A DNA stretch of 64,000 nucleotides from Vibrio methylphosphonaticus (GCF_023634655.1 NZ_JAMKMS010000010.1:62001-126000); one strand, 5' to 3'; positions 9,234 through 18,475 are shown, numbered from the stretch's first letter. The notes: generated by a model from the letters alone, not told the origin. Program-made: numbers and translations.

Positions 9234-10454
9234 ATGAATAAACTTTATGTCGGTTCAGAAGTTGGTCAACTACGTCGCGTACTCATTCATCGCCCAAGAC
9301 GCGCTCTTACTCACTTAACGCCTTCTAACTGCCATGACTTGCTGTTCGACGACGTGTTGTCAGTCGAGCGCGCTGGCGACGAGCATGACGTATTTGCACA
9401 AACATTAAGAGATCAAGGTGTTGAAGTCTTACTACTCACTAATCTACTTGCCGAAACACTTGCCGTACCAGAAGCAAAAGAATGGTTATTGAATACGCAA
9501 ATATCTAATTATCGTTTTGGCCCTACCTTTGCCAATGACGTTCGTTGCTACCTTGGCGACATTCCTAATCTAGAGTTAGCAAAAATACTCACTGGCGGCT
9601 TGTCTTTTGGTGAAATGCCAATGAGATCCTCTTCTATTTTACAGTCTATGCATAAACCAACCGATTTCATTATTGACCCACTCCCTAATCACTTATTCAC
9701 TCGTGATACGTCTTGCTGGGTTTATGGCGGTGTTTCAATTAATCCAATGGCTAAGGTGGCTCGTCAGAGAGAAACAAACCATGTCAGGGCGATTTATCGT
9801 TGGCACCCAACGTTTGCTGGTCAAGATTTTGTTAAGTATTTCGGAGATGAAGAGAAATCATACGACCGCTCAACTATTGAAGGCGGTGACGTCCTGGTTA
9901 TCGGCAAAGGCTCAGTGTTAATCGGCATGTCAGAAAGAACGACGCCTCAAGGGGTTGAGCAACTAGCATCTGGGCTTTTTAAACATGGTCAGGCAAAACA
10001 AGTCATTGCTCTTGAACTGCCGAAAGATCGTTCATGCATGCATTTGGACACCGTCATGACACACATGCGTGAAGACACATTCTCGGTTTATCCAAATGTG
10101 ATTCCTGACGATGTGAAATGCTGGAGCCTAACCGGTGATGAATCCGGGTTGGTTAAAGCAACGCAACAAGAGTCCTATATTCATACCATTGAAAAGGCGC
10201 TGCACGTTGACAAGCTCAACCTCATTACCACAGGGGGAGACAACTTCGAAGCTGAGCGTGAGCAATGGAATGACGCAAATAACGTGTTAACGGTGAAGCC
10301 TGGCGTTGTTATCGGTTACGAACGTAACACCTATACCAATGAGAAATACGACAAAGCTGGTATCACTGTATTGCCAATTCCTGGCGACGAATTAGGGCGT
10401 GGACGTGGTGGTGCTCGCTGCATGAGCTGCCCGATTGAACGAGATGGTATCTAA
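9234..10454 (+). CDS. arcA: Arginine deiminase ArcA
   Basis: A 406-residue cytosolic enzyme converting arginine to citrulline and ammonia, the first step of the ADI pathway. Guanidino-group-modifying-enzyme motifs are present: [22 protein letters not shown], and the C-terminal nucleophile motif MSCPIER with the catalytic Cys. Length is exactly typical. The ribosome site GAGAGATAAG precedes the ATG. It heads arcA-arcC-arcB. Confidence 0.97.
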   Translation: MNKLYVGSEVGQLRRVLIHRPRRALTHLTPSNCHDLLFDDVLSVERAGDEHDVFAQTLRDQGVEVLLLTNLLAETLAVPEAKEWLLNTQISNYRFGPTFANDVRCYLGDIPNLELAKILTGGLSFGEMPMRSSSILQSMHKPTDFIIDPLPNHLFTRDTSCWVYGGVSINPMAKVARQRETNHVRAIYRWHPTFAGQDFVKYFGDEEKSYDRSTIEGGDVLVIGKGSVLIGMSERTTPQGVEQLASGLFKHGQAKQVIALELPKDRSCMHLDTVMTHMREDTFSVYPNVIPDDVKCWSLTGDESGLVKATQQESYIHTIEKALHVDKLNLITTGGDNFEAEREQWNDANNVLTVKPGVVIGYERNTYTNEKYDKAGITVLPIPGDELGRGRGGARCMSCPIERDGI

Positions 10455-10541
10455 CAAGCACAAATAGACAAGACTGCGTCACTCTCATGTATCTCTATGG
10501 GCAGAGCCAACGACTTTGCCCTAGTAATAGGAAGTTAAATC

Positions 10542-11453
10542 ATGACTAAACAAACCATTGTTGTTGCCCTTGGTGGAAACGCATTATTACGCCGAGGCGA
10601 GCCTCTAGAAGCTGACGTCCAACGTCATAATATAGAAATTGCCGTCAACACCATTTCTAAAATTGCCGAAGAATATAATGTAGTTCTAGTCCACGGCAAC
10701 GGCCCACAAGTCGGCTTGCTCGCGCTACAAGGTCTGGAGTACAAAAAAGTTAGCCCTTACCCACTTGACGTATTAGGCAGTGAAACTCAAGGCATGATTG
10801 GTTACATGCTCATGCAAGAGTTCAAGAACCAAATGCCAGCAGTTAATGTTACATGCATGCTAACGCAAATGACGGTTGACCCAAGCGACCCCGCTTTTGC
10901 TGACCCGACGAAACCTATTGGTCCGGTTTATAGCAAAGAAGAAGCGTGCGAGTTAGCAGAGAAATTCAACTGGACCATAAAACCCGATGGCGCGTTCTTC
11001 CGCCGTGTCGTTCCTAGCCCTCAACCAACTGGCATTATTGAACATGAGGCGATCACCACGCTTATCGATCAAGGGCATTTGGTTATTTGTACTGGCGGTG
11101 GCGGCATTCCAGTCAAAAGAGAAAATGGCAAACTTGTTGGTGTCGAAGCCGTGATCGACAAAGACATGTCAGCGGCGTACCTAGCAAGGCAACTCAACGC
11201 CGATGCGCTACTGATTCTCACCGACGCCGACGCGGTCTATCTTGATTGGGGCAAACCGACCCAACACGCGCTGCGTTCAACCACACCAAGTGAGCTCGCG
11301 AAACACCAATTTGATGCAGGCTCAATGGGACCAAAAATTGACGCTTCGTGTGAATTCATTAATCGAGGTGGAAAAGTGGTCGGCATCGGGTCATTAGCGC
11401 AAGGAATTAAGATCCTAGAAGGGACCGCTGGCACTAATATCGTCAAAGGCTAA
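10542..11453 (+). CDS. arcC: Carbamate kinase ArcC
   Basis: A 303-residue amino-acid-kinase-fold enzyme that makes ATP from carbamoyl phosphate, the energy-yielding last step of the pathway. The N-terminal VVALGGNALL loop and VVHGNGPQVG are diagnostic, with GGGGIPV and a VIDKDMSAAYLA segment later. Ribosome site AGGAAG precedes the ATG. It lies 87 bp after arcA. Confidence 0.97.
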   Translation: MTKQTIVVALGGNALLRRGEPLEADVQRHNIEIAVNTISKIAEEYNVVLVHGNGPQVGLLALQGLEYKKVSPYPLDVLGSETQGMIGYMLMQEFKNQMPAVNVTCMLTQMTVDPSDPAFADPTKPIGPVYSKEEACELAEKFNWTIKPDGAFFRRVVPSPQPTGIIEHEAITTLIDQGHLVICTGGGGIPVKRENGKLVGVEAVIDKDMSAAYLARQLNADALLILTDADAVYLDWGKPTQHALRSTTPSELAKHQFDAGSMGPKIDASCEFINRGGKVVGIGSLAQGIKILEGTAGTNIVKG

Positions 11454-11574
11454 CAGCCTATTTACTAACTAATCACTAAATAGGGTTCGATTGACTCAAT
11501 ACGTAACTGAACTCAATTAGCACATAGATAATATCGGTCGTGTGACATCGCGACGAATCAAAAAGGAAATCATC

Positions 11575-12585
11575 ATGGCTTTTAATCTTCGTAACCGTAA
11601 CTTCCTTAAACTCCTTGATTTTACTCCACGTGAAATTCAGCACTTTTTAGACTTGTCTGCTGAACTCAAAAAAGCCAAATACAATGGCTACGAGCAACCA
11701 CGTCTAAAAGGCAAAAATATCGCGTTAATCTTTGAGAAAACATCAACCCGTACCCGATGTGCCTTTGAAGTCGCAGCATTTGACCAAGGTGCACAAGTGT
11801 CTTACCTCGGTCCGACAGGATCTCAAATTGGCCATAAAGAATCCATGAAAGACACCGCTCGTGTATTGGGAAGAATGTACGATGGCATCGAATATCGCGG
11901 CTATGGGCAAGACATCGTTGAAGAGCTCGGTGCATATGCAGGCGTCCCTGTCTGGAATGGACTAACCGATGAATTCCATCCCACTCAAATCCTCGCAGAT
12001 TTCTTAACTATGATGGAACATGGTCGTGGCAAGCAATTGCATGAAATTAAGTTTGCTTACCTGGGTGATGCTCGCAACAACATGGGTAACTCACTCATGG
12101 TAGGCGCTGCAAAAATGGGCATGGATATCCGTCTTGTCGCACCAAAGCAGTTCTGGCCTGACGCCTCTTTAGTGGAACAATGCCAAGAGTTAGCAACGCA
12201 GACTGGCGCGAAAATCACGCTAACGGACGACGTAAGTGAAGGGGTTCAAGGGTGTGACTTCCTTTATACCGACGTTTGGGTGTCAATGGGAGAAGCAAAA
12301 GAAGCCTGGGCAGAGCGAATTAATTTAATGCTACCTTATCAAGTAAACATGGCGATGCTAAAAGCCACGGGGAATCCCCATGTGAAATTTATGCATTGCC
12401 TACCAGCTTTCCACGGTGAAGATACTGTGGTCGGTAAATCTCTTGCTAAAGACTACCCTATCTTAGCCCAAGGGTGCGAAGTCACCGATGAAGTAGTGGA
12501 ATCTGAGCACTCGATTGTTTTTGACGAAGCAGAGAACAGAATGCACACCATTAAAGCAGTGATGGTTGCAACGCTGGGTGACTAG
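11575..12585 (+). CDS. arcB: Catabolic ornithine carbamoyltransferase ArcB
   Basis: A 336-residue enzyme that phosphorolyses citrulline to ornithine and carbamoyl phosphate. The carbamoyl-phosphate motif STRTR is near residues 55-59, FHPTQ and HCLPAFH follow. ATG 11575 is preferred because AAAGGAAAT lies just upstream; a longer frame from 11542 adds a poor N-terminus. Assignment as catabolic arcB rather than biosynthetic argF rests on the operon and is therefore inferred. Confidence 0.95.
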   Translation: MAFNLRNRNFLKLLDFTPREIQHFLDLSAELKKAKYNGYEQPRLKGKNIALIFEKTSTRTRCAFEVAAFDQGAQVSYLGPTGSQIGHKESMKDTARVLGRMYDGIEYRGYGQDIVEELGAYAGVPVWNGLTDEFHPTQILADFLTMMEHGRGKQLHEIKFAYLGDARNNMGNSLMVGAAKMGMDIRLVAPKQFWPDASLVEQCQELATQTGAKITLTDDVSEGVQGCDFLYTDVWVSMGEAKEAWAERINLMLPYQVNMAMLKATGNPHVKFMHCLPAFHGEDTVVGKSLAKDYPILAQGCEVTDEVVESEHSIVFDEAENRMHTIKAVMVATLGD

Positions 12586-13069
12586 TTGTTAATTCCAAAA
12601 CCGATCGCGAGTCTAGTTCATCGCGGGTGATACACACGCCCACAATGAATACGGCTCGCATCATGGATTTTACTAGCATTAATCTTATTCGCCGCCACAC
12701 TAGTCGCTTTAAACCAAGCAGTTTTAACCTTTTAACCTTTTAACCTTTTAACCTTTTAACCCAAGCATTTTTAACCCAAGCGGCTTTAAACCTAGTGACA
12801 TTCAAGCCTTCAATAGGGACTTCTTTCACAGGGTAGATAATATCCAATAATGTTAACTCACCTACAATTATTAAAATCCAGAAAATGATAGAATATTAGA
12901 TGATAAGCAAAGAATTTAAGACCATAACTAGATGATACATTTATATTGAACGCAGATTGCAAGTAAGAATTCTGAAATCATCAAACATCCATATGGCTTC
13001 TCACTCCAAGGGTTCGGAGTGTGTGACAACAAGGACGCTATCGTTCATCCCATAAAAGAAGGAGTTATC
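12586..13069. other. Intergenic region arcB-argR with promoter-like AT-rich DNA
   Basis: No supportable gene in 484 bp. It holds the TTTTAACC repeat (12722-12761) and an AT-rich stretch before argR. I see no clear terminator hairpin directly after arcB. Confidence 0.5.
12722..12761. repeat. Octanucleotide tandem repeat (TTTTAACC)5
   Basis: Five perfect TTTTAACC units between arcB and argR, followed by degenerate copies (TTTTTAACCC, TTTAAACC). About 310 bp upstream of the argR start. Confidence 0.9.
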
Positions 13070-13549
13070 ATGAACGAGACTCTTGAACTCATCGACGCTG
13101 ATGAAAAGACACTCACTGCAGCGTGTAAAAAACTACTACAGCAGCAAAGCTTTACTACACAAAATAAACTACGAGAAGCACTTGTAAATCTGGGTTTTGG
13201 TGGCATAAGTCAATCAACAGTCTCTCGCTTACTTTCACAACTTGGCGTAATTAAAGTGCAGAATGCGTGTGGGAAAAAAGCATACTGCTTGACCGTAGAG
13301 AGCGCGCCTGTTCGAGTGGAATCTTCCATTTCATCACAGATAGAGTTTATTACTCATAATCAAGCCGTTGTGGTAGTCAAAACTCACCCGGGAAGCGCTC
13401 AACTCATCGCTAGATTGGTTGATATTGATCCTCATAGCGAAATTCTTGGCACAGTCGGAGGGAATGATACCGTGCTAGTCATTCCAAAGAGTGTCGCTCA
13501 TATCGATAAATGCGAACAAATTGTTCGTATACGCTTAGGTGTTCATTAA
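13070..13549 (+). CDS. argR: ArgR-family regulator linked to the arc operon
   Basis: A 159-residue arginine repressor homologue. The winged-helix part shows LGFGGISQSTVSRLLSQLG, and the C-terminal arginine-sensing domain shows GTVGGNDTVLVI. ATG 13070 is chosen for the ribosome site AAGAAGGAG; the frame extends upstream to 13019. Vibrios usually carry a housekeeping argR beside mdh, so this is probably a second, pathway-specific ArgR controlling arc genes; that is inference. Confidence 0.9.
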   Translation: MNETLELIDADEKTLTAACKKLLQQQSFTTQNKLREALVNLGFGGISQSTVSRLLSQLGVIKVQNACGKKAYCLTVESAPVRVESSISSQIEFITHNQAVVVVKTHPGSAQLIARLVDIDPHSEILGTVGGNDTVLVIPKSVAHIDKCEQIVRIRLGVH

Positions 13550-13598
13550 GTTTCAATCAGTGACTTATTAGGTGACACTTTTCAAATCGAAGACATAA

Positions 13599-13630
13599 AA
13601 AAAGAGCCTCTAATGAGGCTCTTTTCTTTA
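13599..13630. terminator. Bidirectional terminator between argR and the RNA helicase
   Basis: AAAGAGCCTC (13601-13610), TAAT loop, GAGGCTCTTT (13615-13624), with A-rich left and T-rich right flanks. It serves the two convergent genes. Confidence 0.9.
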
Positions 13631-14959
13631 TTCTGAATCAGCAGTTGGTTTTGGTTTTTTCTTTGGAATAAAGACCGAATCGCCCACTGCCACGTTTTGG
13701 TAAAACGCTTTATCACGCTTAACTGGCTTCTTGGTACCCGTTTGTTTCTTCTTCTTCTGAACGGGTTTTGCTGCTGTGTTCTTAGCAAAGGCAGGCTTAC
13801 GCGGACGTAACCCTTTAAATTTACCTTTTAACCCTTCCAGTTCAGAGAACGTAATGTCTTGCTGTAAGAAAGCTTCCACACGCTTTAAGCTGTCCCAGTC
13901 CTTTGGACCCACTAATGAGATTGCGTCGCCTTTATTACCCGCTCGACCAGTACGTCCAACACGGTGGACATATTCTTCTGTATGCTTAGGCATATCAAAG
14001 TTAATGACGTGAGTCACTGTGTTGATATCGATACCACGTGAAGCCACATCCGTGGTTACTAGGATCTTAAATACATGACGCTCAAACTGACTCATGATGT
14101 TATTGCGTTGGGTTTGATTCAAACCGCCACTTAACGCCACAACTTTCAGTTTTTTCTCGTTGAGCCAAGTTGCCAAGCGCTCAGTATCTGCACGCGTGGC
14201 AGTGAAGATCATGACTTGCGTATAGTCTGCTTCTTCTAAAACACGCTCCAAAATTGCTTCTTTATGATCTAAATGATCACATAAGTAAAACTTCTGCGTG
14301 ATGTCTTTATGTTCTTCGTTAGAAACACCAACGGAAATACGCTTCGGTGCATTAAGCATTTCGCTTGCGATCTCATTCATTTCCGCGTGATCGAGCGTGG
14401 CAGAGAACATCAATGTTTGACGACGACGATGTTTCGCTGCGCGGTGGATGCGCATAAGCTCAGGTGCAAAACCTAAATCGAGCATGCGATCAGCTTCATC
14501 CAAAATTAATGTTTCTAAACCATCAAGGAATAGTGAGCGGTGCTCTAAATGGTCCGCCAATCGTCCCGGTGTGGCAACAATAAATTTAGGGTAGCGGCTC
14601 AGCGCTTTAACTTGATCGTTAAAGTTCTCACCACCTAAAATCAACGTTGCATCGTAGGTTAACCCACCCAGCATAGCTCTTAATTCACTGTATACCTGTT
14701 TCGCAAGTTCACGAGTGGGAGCCAAAATAACCGCACGCGGGTCTTTTGCTGAAAAAGATTTACTCTTCAAAGATTTGTGAAGCATTGGCAATACAAATGC
14801 CAGAGTCTTACCTGAGCCCGTTTTCGAAGAGGCGATCAGATCCTTACCTGCAATCGCGACTGGAATCGCTTGCTTTTGGATATCTGTCGCTTTTTTGAAG
14901 TCATAGTGCTTCAGATTCTTCAATAAACGGTTATCAAGACCAAGATCTTTAAATTGCAA
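13628..14959 (-). CDS. DEAD-box ATP-dependent RNA helicase
   Basis: A 443-residue SF2 helicase. Motifs in order: Q-motif region near the N-terminus, SSKTGSGKT (Walker A), PTRELA, TPGR, DEAD, SAT, then ARGID-type ASRGIDI and HRVGRTGR. The C-terminal tail (about residues 375-443) is Lys-rich and typical of RhlE/SrmB-like cold or ribosome-assembly helicases that hold RNA non-specifically. The exact subfamily cannot be fixed. Between its start and lpp (14960-15370) lie promoter-like sequences; TTGCGT (15277) and TAAACT (15299) spaced by 16 bp could be the lpp promoter. Confidence 0.93.
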   Translation of the reverse strand: MQFKDLGLDNRLLKNLKHYDFKKATDIQKQAIPVAIAGKDLIASSKTGSGKTLAFVLPMLHKSLKSKSFSAKDPRAVILAPTRELAKQVYSELRAMLGGLTYDATLILGGENFNDQVKALSRYPKFIVATPGRLADHLEHRSLFLDGLETLILDEADRMLDLGFAPELMRIHRAAKHRRRQTLMFSATLDHAEMNEIASEMLNAPKRISVGVSNEEHKDITQKFYLCDHLDHKEAILERVLEEADYTQVMIFTATRADTERLATWLNEKKLKVVALSGGLNQTQRNNIMSQFERHVFKILVTTDVASRGIDINTVTHVINFDMPKHTEEYVHRVGRTGRAGNKGDAISLVGPKDWDSLKRVEAFLQQDITFSELEGLKGKFKGLRPRKPAFAKNTAAKPVQKKKKQTGTKKPVKRDKAFYQNVAVGDSVFIPKKKPKPTADSE

Positions 14960-15370
14960 AGGTTATACTCCTAACGAGATGGGACGAACAAAAATAAGGG
15001 GCGCATAATACATGATATTTCCCAATGCCACCAGCATAGTGCATATCAACTAAAAACCCTAAACAACGCCGACGAATGTAGGCCAATTCTGATCGCCATT
15101 TTTCTTTAACATCGCCATCTTTTAAACCACTCTTTAAACAGAGTGTTAACGACAAGCGGCCATGAAAGTGTGATATGCATCAGGTAATGCCGAAAATGGG
15201 CTTTCTCAAAAATAAGACAATACATGTTTAACATGAAAATCGCGTAATTTTTTGGTTTTTCTGACTTTTAAATAATTTGCGTTCTTAAAATAAGGCACTA
15301 AACTCAAAAATAGCCTTATTGCCTAGACGTAGCAGGGCTGTTTGAAATAATAATCCTTAAGGAGCTTATA

Positions 15371-15619
15371 ATGAATAAAGTGTTAATTGCAGCAGCAGCA
15401 TCGTCGGTTCTTCTTTTAGCTGGTTGTGCATCTGGTCCAGATGAAGCAGAAATGGCTAAAATGGACGATTTAAACAATCAAGTAAGCCAACTTAGCACTG
15501 ACGTACAAGCGCTAAAAGACGAAGTACAAATGGGCAACAAAAATGCGATGGCTGCACAAGAAGAAGCAGCACGTGCCAATGAGCGTATTGATAACATCGC
15601 TCAATCTTACACTAAGTAA
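15371..15619 (+). CDS. lpp: Major outer-membrane (Braun) lipoprotein Lpp
   Basis: An 82-residue lipoprotein: signal peptide with lipobox LLAGC (Cys19 lipidated), then heptad repeats forming the trimeric coiled coil, ending SYTK with the terminal Lys that is attached to peptidoglycan. Ribosome site AAGGAG lies 6 bp before ATG. The last codons (Tyr-Thr-Lys-stop) lie within the prophage attachment core. The gene stays intact, but its original terminator and the neighbouring L,D-transpeptidase gene are now 37 kb away. Confidence 0.96.
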   Translation: MNKVLIAAAASSVLLLAGCASGPDEAEMAKMDDLNNQVSQLSTDVQALKDEVQMGNKNAMAAQEEAARANERIDNIAQSYTK

Positions 15620-15620
15620 G
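15607..15620. other. attL core
   Basis: TTACACTAAGTAAG, identical to attR at 53181-53194. It overlaps the last three codons and the stop of lpp. Flanking bases differ on both sides, so 14 bp is the whole identity. Confidence 0.85.
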
Positions 15621-15646
15621 TTAAACTGGCTTTAAAATTCGATATT

Positions 15647-15659
15647 AATCAATAGGTTA
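15647..15659 (+). promoter_or_regulatory. Candidate IHF site at the left prophage end
   Basis: AATCAATAGGTTA fits the IHF consensus WATCAA-N4-TTR exactly. It lies between the att core and the TGGCGACA arm boxes, where an integration/excision bend is expected. Confidence 0.55.
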
Positions 15660-15686
15660 CATTTCGAATAGCCGCCTAATGGCGAT

Positions 15687-15725
15687 AAAGTGGCGACATA
15701 ATTTCATGTCGCCACTTTTGTTTTT
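15687..15725. terminator. Phage-borne terminator and inverted integrase arm boxes
   Basis: AAAGTGGCGACAT (15687-15699), 6-nt spacer, ATGTCGCCACTTT (15706-15718), then TTGTTTTT. It can terminate lpp transcription, replacing the displaced host terminator. Each arm contains TGGCGACA, also found at 15781-15788 (inverted), 53049-53056 and 53060-53067, so it may double as integrase arm-binding DNA. Confidence 0.75.
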
Positions 15726-15794
15726 ATGGCTGCAGTCGCGCTGTCAGCGCCAACTGAAACAAAATCCCCACACCTTACTTTGTCGCCATACTCT

Positions 15795-16463
15795 TTAGAA
15801 CGGGCTTTGCGCTGAATATTTCTGTAACACCTTGCGTATGTTTTCCCAAAGTTCTTCAAGATCACGGTAAACAAAGTAGTCACCACTATTCACACTCTTG
15901 CTTCCACCGTTAGACCAAGTCGGTTCTCTTTCATTCTTACCTGCGACACCATACTTAAATAGCACGGTAAACCTATCACCCTCCATTCGAACGCTGAACG
16001 TTATGTGGTAAGTCCAATGTTTCTCAGATTCGCAGCGTCGATAAAGTGCTGGCAGCCAACCTGAATCATAATAGCTTGGTAACCGTGAAAGTGTAGTGAG
16101 TAAGTTACTCGACAGAGAAAGGACGGGAACGACCGGTTTGAGTTGGTTTGCCATTTGATTAAATGCGTTGATGTAGGCTTCTTTGATGTGTGCTGCTTGC
16201 TTACCAGTAAAGCCCATAACAAGGAACATGAAGCCGTCTTTGGTCATTTGATAGGCTTTCCTAAATTGCCCTTTTTGGTCGATATAATCAACCGCCTCAA
16301 AATTGAGGGCGTTAAATTCTTGCGAGCATTCTAGATTATCAAGAGTACGTAAAACATTGTCATGACGCTTACCAAAGGCTTGTGCAACTTTAAGTGAAGT
16401 TGTTCTGAGAGCACCGTGGTTTTCTACAACGGCATTTTCTGGAAGAAAAGTAATTGCGGTCAT
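15795..16463 (-). CDS. Rha-family phage regulatory protein (probable antirepressor)
   Basis: A 222-residue protein. Residues about 15-110 match the Rha family: TSLKVAQAFGKRHDNVLRTLDNL, then FMFLVMGFTGKQA and KEAYINAFNQM. The C-terminal half (about 120-222) is a separate domain I do not recognise. ATG 16463 has a perfect ribosome site (AAGGAGGT). Rha proteins are linked to phage antirepression and interference with host IHF function. The leader contains a C4-like RNA, so expression is probably blocked in the lysogen. Confidence 0.85.
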   Translation of the reverse strand: MTAITFLPENAVVENHGALRTTSLKVAQAFGKRHDNVLRTLDNLECSQEFNALNFEAVDYIDQKGQFRKAYQMTKDGFMFLVMGFTGKQAAHIKEAYINAFNQMANQLKPVVPVLSLSSNLLTTLSRLPSYYDSGWLPALYRRCESEKHWTYHITFSVRMEGDRFTVLFKYGVAGKNEREPTWSNGGSKSVNSGDYFVYRDLEELWENIRKVLQKYSAQSPF

Positions 16464-16659
16464 CGTGACCTCCTTGTGATTTACAGTTAAATCACCACTC
16501 AGAGGTACGAATCAATGGGTGGTGAACTGGACAAGGTTCGTACTACCGCTCACAAGGTAACGGCCAGCCTAAGCTGCCTTGCCCAGCCCACCATAATGAG
16601 GTACATCTTGCCTATATAATAGGCAAACCACCATGTATAGGTGTGCTGAAGCCGCACAT
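16464..16659 (-). promoter_or_regulatory. Structured leader of the Rha gene with C4-RNA target sequence
   Basis: On the minus strand this leader holds a TTGCCTAT/ATAGGCAA hairpin (16626-16608), then AGTACGAACC (16544-16535), complementary to the exposed loop of the upstream small RNA, and GATTCGTACC (16513-16504), identical to that loop and able to pair with the same target. A TGATTT/AAATCA hairpin sits just before the ribosome site. This fits antisense-controlled expression as in phage P1/P7 immI. Confidence 0.6.
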
Positions 16660-16742
16660 AAAAAAACCAGCGGCAAGCTGGCGTCTATGCGCCTTGTGTA
16701 ATAATGCGGGGTACGAATCCCGACACTGGATTTTGCCAGTGC
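16660..16742 (-). ncRNA. C4-like antisense RNA
   Basis: Predicted RNA of about 80 nt. It starts 7 nt after a consensus promoter, folds as hairpin CACTGG/CCAGTG (16741-16724), hairpin CGGG-ATTCGTAC-CCCG (16722-16707) exposing ATTCGTAC, and ends at the terminator CCAGC-TTGCC-GCTGG followed by seven U (16681-16660). Size, folds and position before an antirepressor-type gene match C4 antisense RNAs of P1/P7 and the related CI RNA of P4. The family assignment is from recalled architecture, not from a covariance search. Confidence 0.7.
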
Positions 16743-16748
16743 TTTTGT

Positions 16749-16777
16749 AGAATAGGTCGTGGTTCCTTTTGTGTCAA
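16749..16777 (-). promoter_or_regulatory. Near-consensus sigma-70 promoter for the C4-like RNA / Rha leader
   Basis: On the minus strand: TTGACA (16777-16772), 17-bp spacer, TATTCT (16754-16749). The -35 is perfect and the spacing ideal, suggesting constitutive transcription in the lysogen. Confidence 0.75.
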
Positions 16778-16820
16778 TGGGTTATATTTATGCGCATTGA
16801 CCAATATTGGAGAGTAGATA

Positions 16821-17975
16821 GTGTCTGAGCATTCAACATTTTGGACTTATAAAGTAATTTTAGTCGCTATCATGTCGTGTATGGTAGGTGCCATATTGAC
16901 AGGTGCAAATGAGATTTTTATTCGCCTGTTAGAATTGGTAGACGACTCAGCTGCATGGGTTTCAGCCATCGCAACTGTCTTCGCTGCTTTTGGTACTATA
17001 AGCACTCTTGTCTTTCTAACTTGGCAGAATATTAATGAGAAAACAGCACTACTCCATGCTGAGAAGAAACAACAAGATATGTGGGATTCGCAAGCCGAAA
17101 GTATTAACTTTCAGAAATACCAGACGCACAAGAAAATGTTCGACAAAATGCTCGATGGTTTAGAAAGCAAGTATGATGGTGAGTTTGAGTTTTTCGATAG
17201 AGATAGTCTTTATCACAACATCTTCCCTATGAATGACTTCTCACACTGCTCTACCAAAATCGATATTGATTCCAACTCAGAGATTGAACCTGACTCATTG
17301 AGAGATATCCTTTATCTGTACAATCAACTTATCTCAGATCTAGAGGCTTACGCGACTACGCCCGCTCAAAAACAAAATAGGTTACTACATCAACATCTGG
17401 GTAACATCCTTAGTATGACTTCTATTTTGAGAGTTAACTTTATCTCCAAAAATGAGATTGGAGATGTAAAAGTTGACATTGAGAAAGGCTTTCTCATTAT
17501 CAATGTGTTCAGACCCATCCATACTCAAGTAGTCCTCCAAGAGGTACTCCGAGGAATATGCGTTTTTTCCGGAGTCAGATTAAAAGACAACTTAAACCAC
17601 AGACACTCTAGCTTTTTCACTCGTACTCTTCTTGATTTCGCGCTTTCCCCAACGAACAAGAGAGGCCATAACGTACATTTTGGTGAACTATACGAATTCC
17701 TTTCCTGCCTTTACGAGTGTTTTATTGCATTCGACAACTCTGAACTAAGAAAAAATCCTGAGGTCAATCAACAGTACATCGCTCTATGTCAGTTGTTTTC
17801 TGACCAAGAGAAGATACAAGAACTGTCTGTTGACCAAACTAAAATTCGAGAACTACTCCACGAAAATCTCTGTGTGCTTACTGCACTTACTGACGATGTT
17901 TCCCGTTTAAAGCGACTTAGCGATAAAGTGAGGCAACTTAAAAGAAAGATCCCTCTTCCAAAACCTAGCCCGTAA
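16821..17975 (+). CDS. Two-TM protein with large cytoplasmic domain, putative prophage defence effector
   Basis: A 384-residue protein of unknown family. Two hydrophobic segments (about residues 10-35 and 45-68) are followed by a charged helix (about 70-105) and a soluble domain to the end, with a Lys-rich C-terminal coil. The layout resembles TM-anchored abortive-infection proteins (putAbiC-like or Ec48-retron-effector-like), but I cannot confirm homology and no reverse transcriptase is near. It stands alone between attL and the tail operon, a known cargo position in P2-like phages, divergent from the C4/Rha module. An in-frame GTG 16821 with a GGAGAG ribosome site is used. Confidence 0.6.
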   Translation: MSEHSTFWTYKVILVAIMSCMVGAILTGANEIFIRLLELVDDSAAWVSAIATVFAAFGTISTLVFLTWQNINEKTALLHAEKKQQDMWDSQAESINFQKYQTHKKMFDKMLDGLESKYDGEFEFFDRDSLYHNIFPMNDFSHCSTKIDIDSNSEIEPDSLRDILYLYNQLISDLEAYATTPAQKQNRLLHQHLGNILSMTSILRVNFISKNEIGDVKVDIEKGFLIINVFRPIHTQVVLQEVLRGICVFSGVRLKDNLNHRHSSFFTRTLLDFALSPTNKRGHNVHFGELYEFLSCLYECFIAFDNSELRKNPEVNQQYIALCQLFSDQEKIQELSVDQTKIRELLHENLCVLTALTDDVSRLKRLSDKVRQLKRKIPLPKPSP

Positions 17976-17991
17976 ATTGAAATTTTCTAAC

Positions 17992-18014
17992 GGTCTGAGA
18001 TTCACTCTCAGACC
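17992..18014 (+). terminator. Hairpin after the two-TM gene
   Basis: GGTCTGAGA, loop TTCAC, TCTCAGACC: a perfect 9-bp stem 17 bp past the stop. The U-tract is poor. Confidence 0.6.
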
Positions 18015-18319
18015 TAATTATACTGGGGTTTACAGACACAAAAAGAGATCTTGAATCATGCGTACTAGATCTTTAAAAAACTGACAAAAAACACAAGATA
18101 CACCTAAAAATCAACAAGTTACAACAAACCACCAGATCTTTTCAGATCGTCATTATTGCAATTAATCGAAAGAAAACGCAATTATAGAAATTCTATTAGG
18201 TGCAATATAAGCCCCTTTCAGCGGCTTTTCATATCACTCGGAGGCTTTATAGCAAAAGGGTTTAACGAATGTTCTACGTTCCTCCTAGGCCCGTAGATTT
18301 TCACCAAATCAAAATTGCG

Positions 18320-18420
18320 AAAAAACCAGATCAAAAACGTCGCAGGTGGGGAGGAGGAGTGCGGATTCCGTCACCTGATTGCTCCTTTCCGTGGCGTTAG
18401 GCTGTCGCTATGCCATTGGC
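18320..18420. other. Candidate phage cos region
   Basis: Non-coding DNA from 18015 to 18434 contains a GC-rich, purine-biased stretch (AGGTGGGGAGGAGGAGTGCG near 18343-18362) with a nearby inverted segment, unlike its AT-rich surroundings. In HP1/K139-type genomes cos lies between tail genes and attP, the position seen here. No exact cos consensus was matched, so this is a positional inference. Confidence 0.3.
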
Positions 18421-18428
18421 TTTAGATA

Positions 18429-18456
18429 TAAGAAAAGCGCCCGTGATGGGCGCTTG
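18429..18456 (-). terminator. Terminator of the leftward tail operon
   Basis: On the minus strand AAGCGCCC-ATCAC-GGGCGCTT followed by TTCTTAT; arms at 18435-18442 and 18448-18455, directly after the last tail gene. Confidence 0.85.
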
Positions 18457-18475
18457 ATGATGATATTGTGTGGGT

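Noticed and set aside
16707..16722. tRNA T-arm-like sequence CGGGGTACGAATCCCG
   Set aside because: No acceptor, D or anticodon arms fit around it; it is explained as a hairpin of the C4-like RNA on the other strand.
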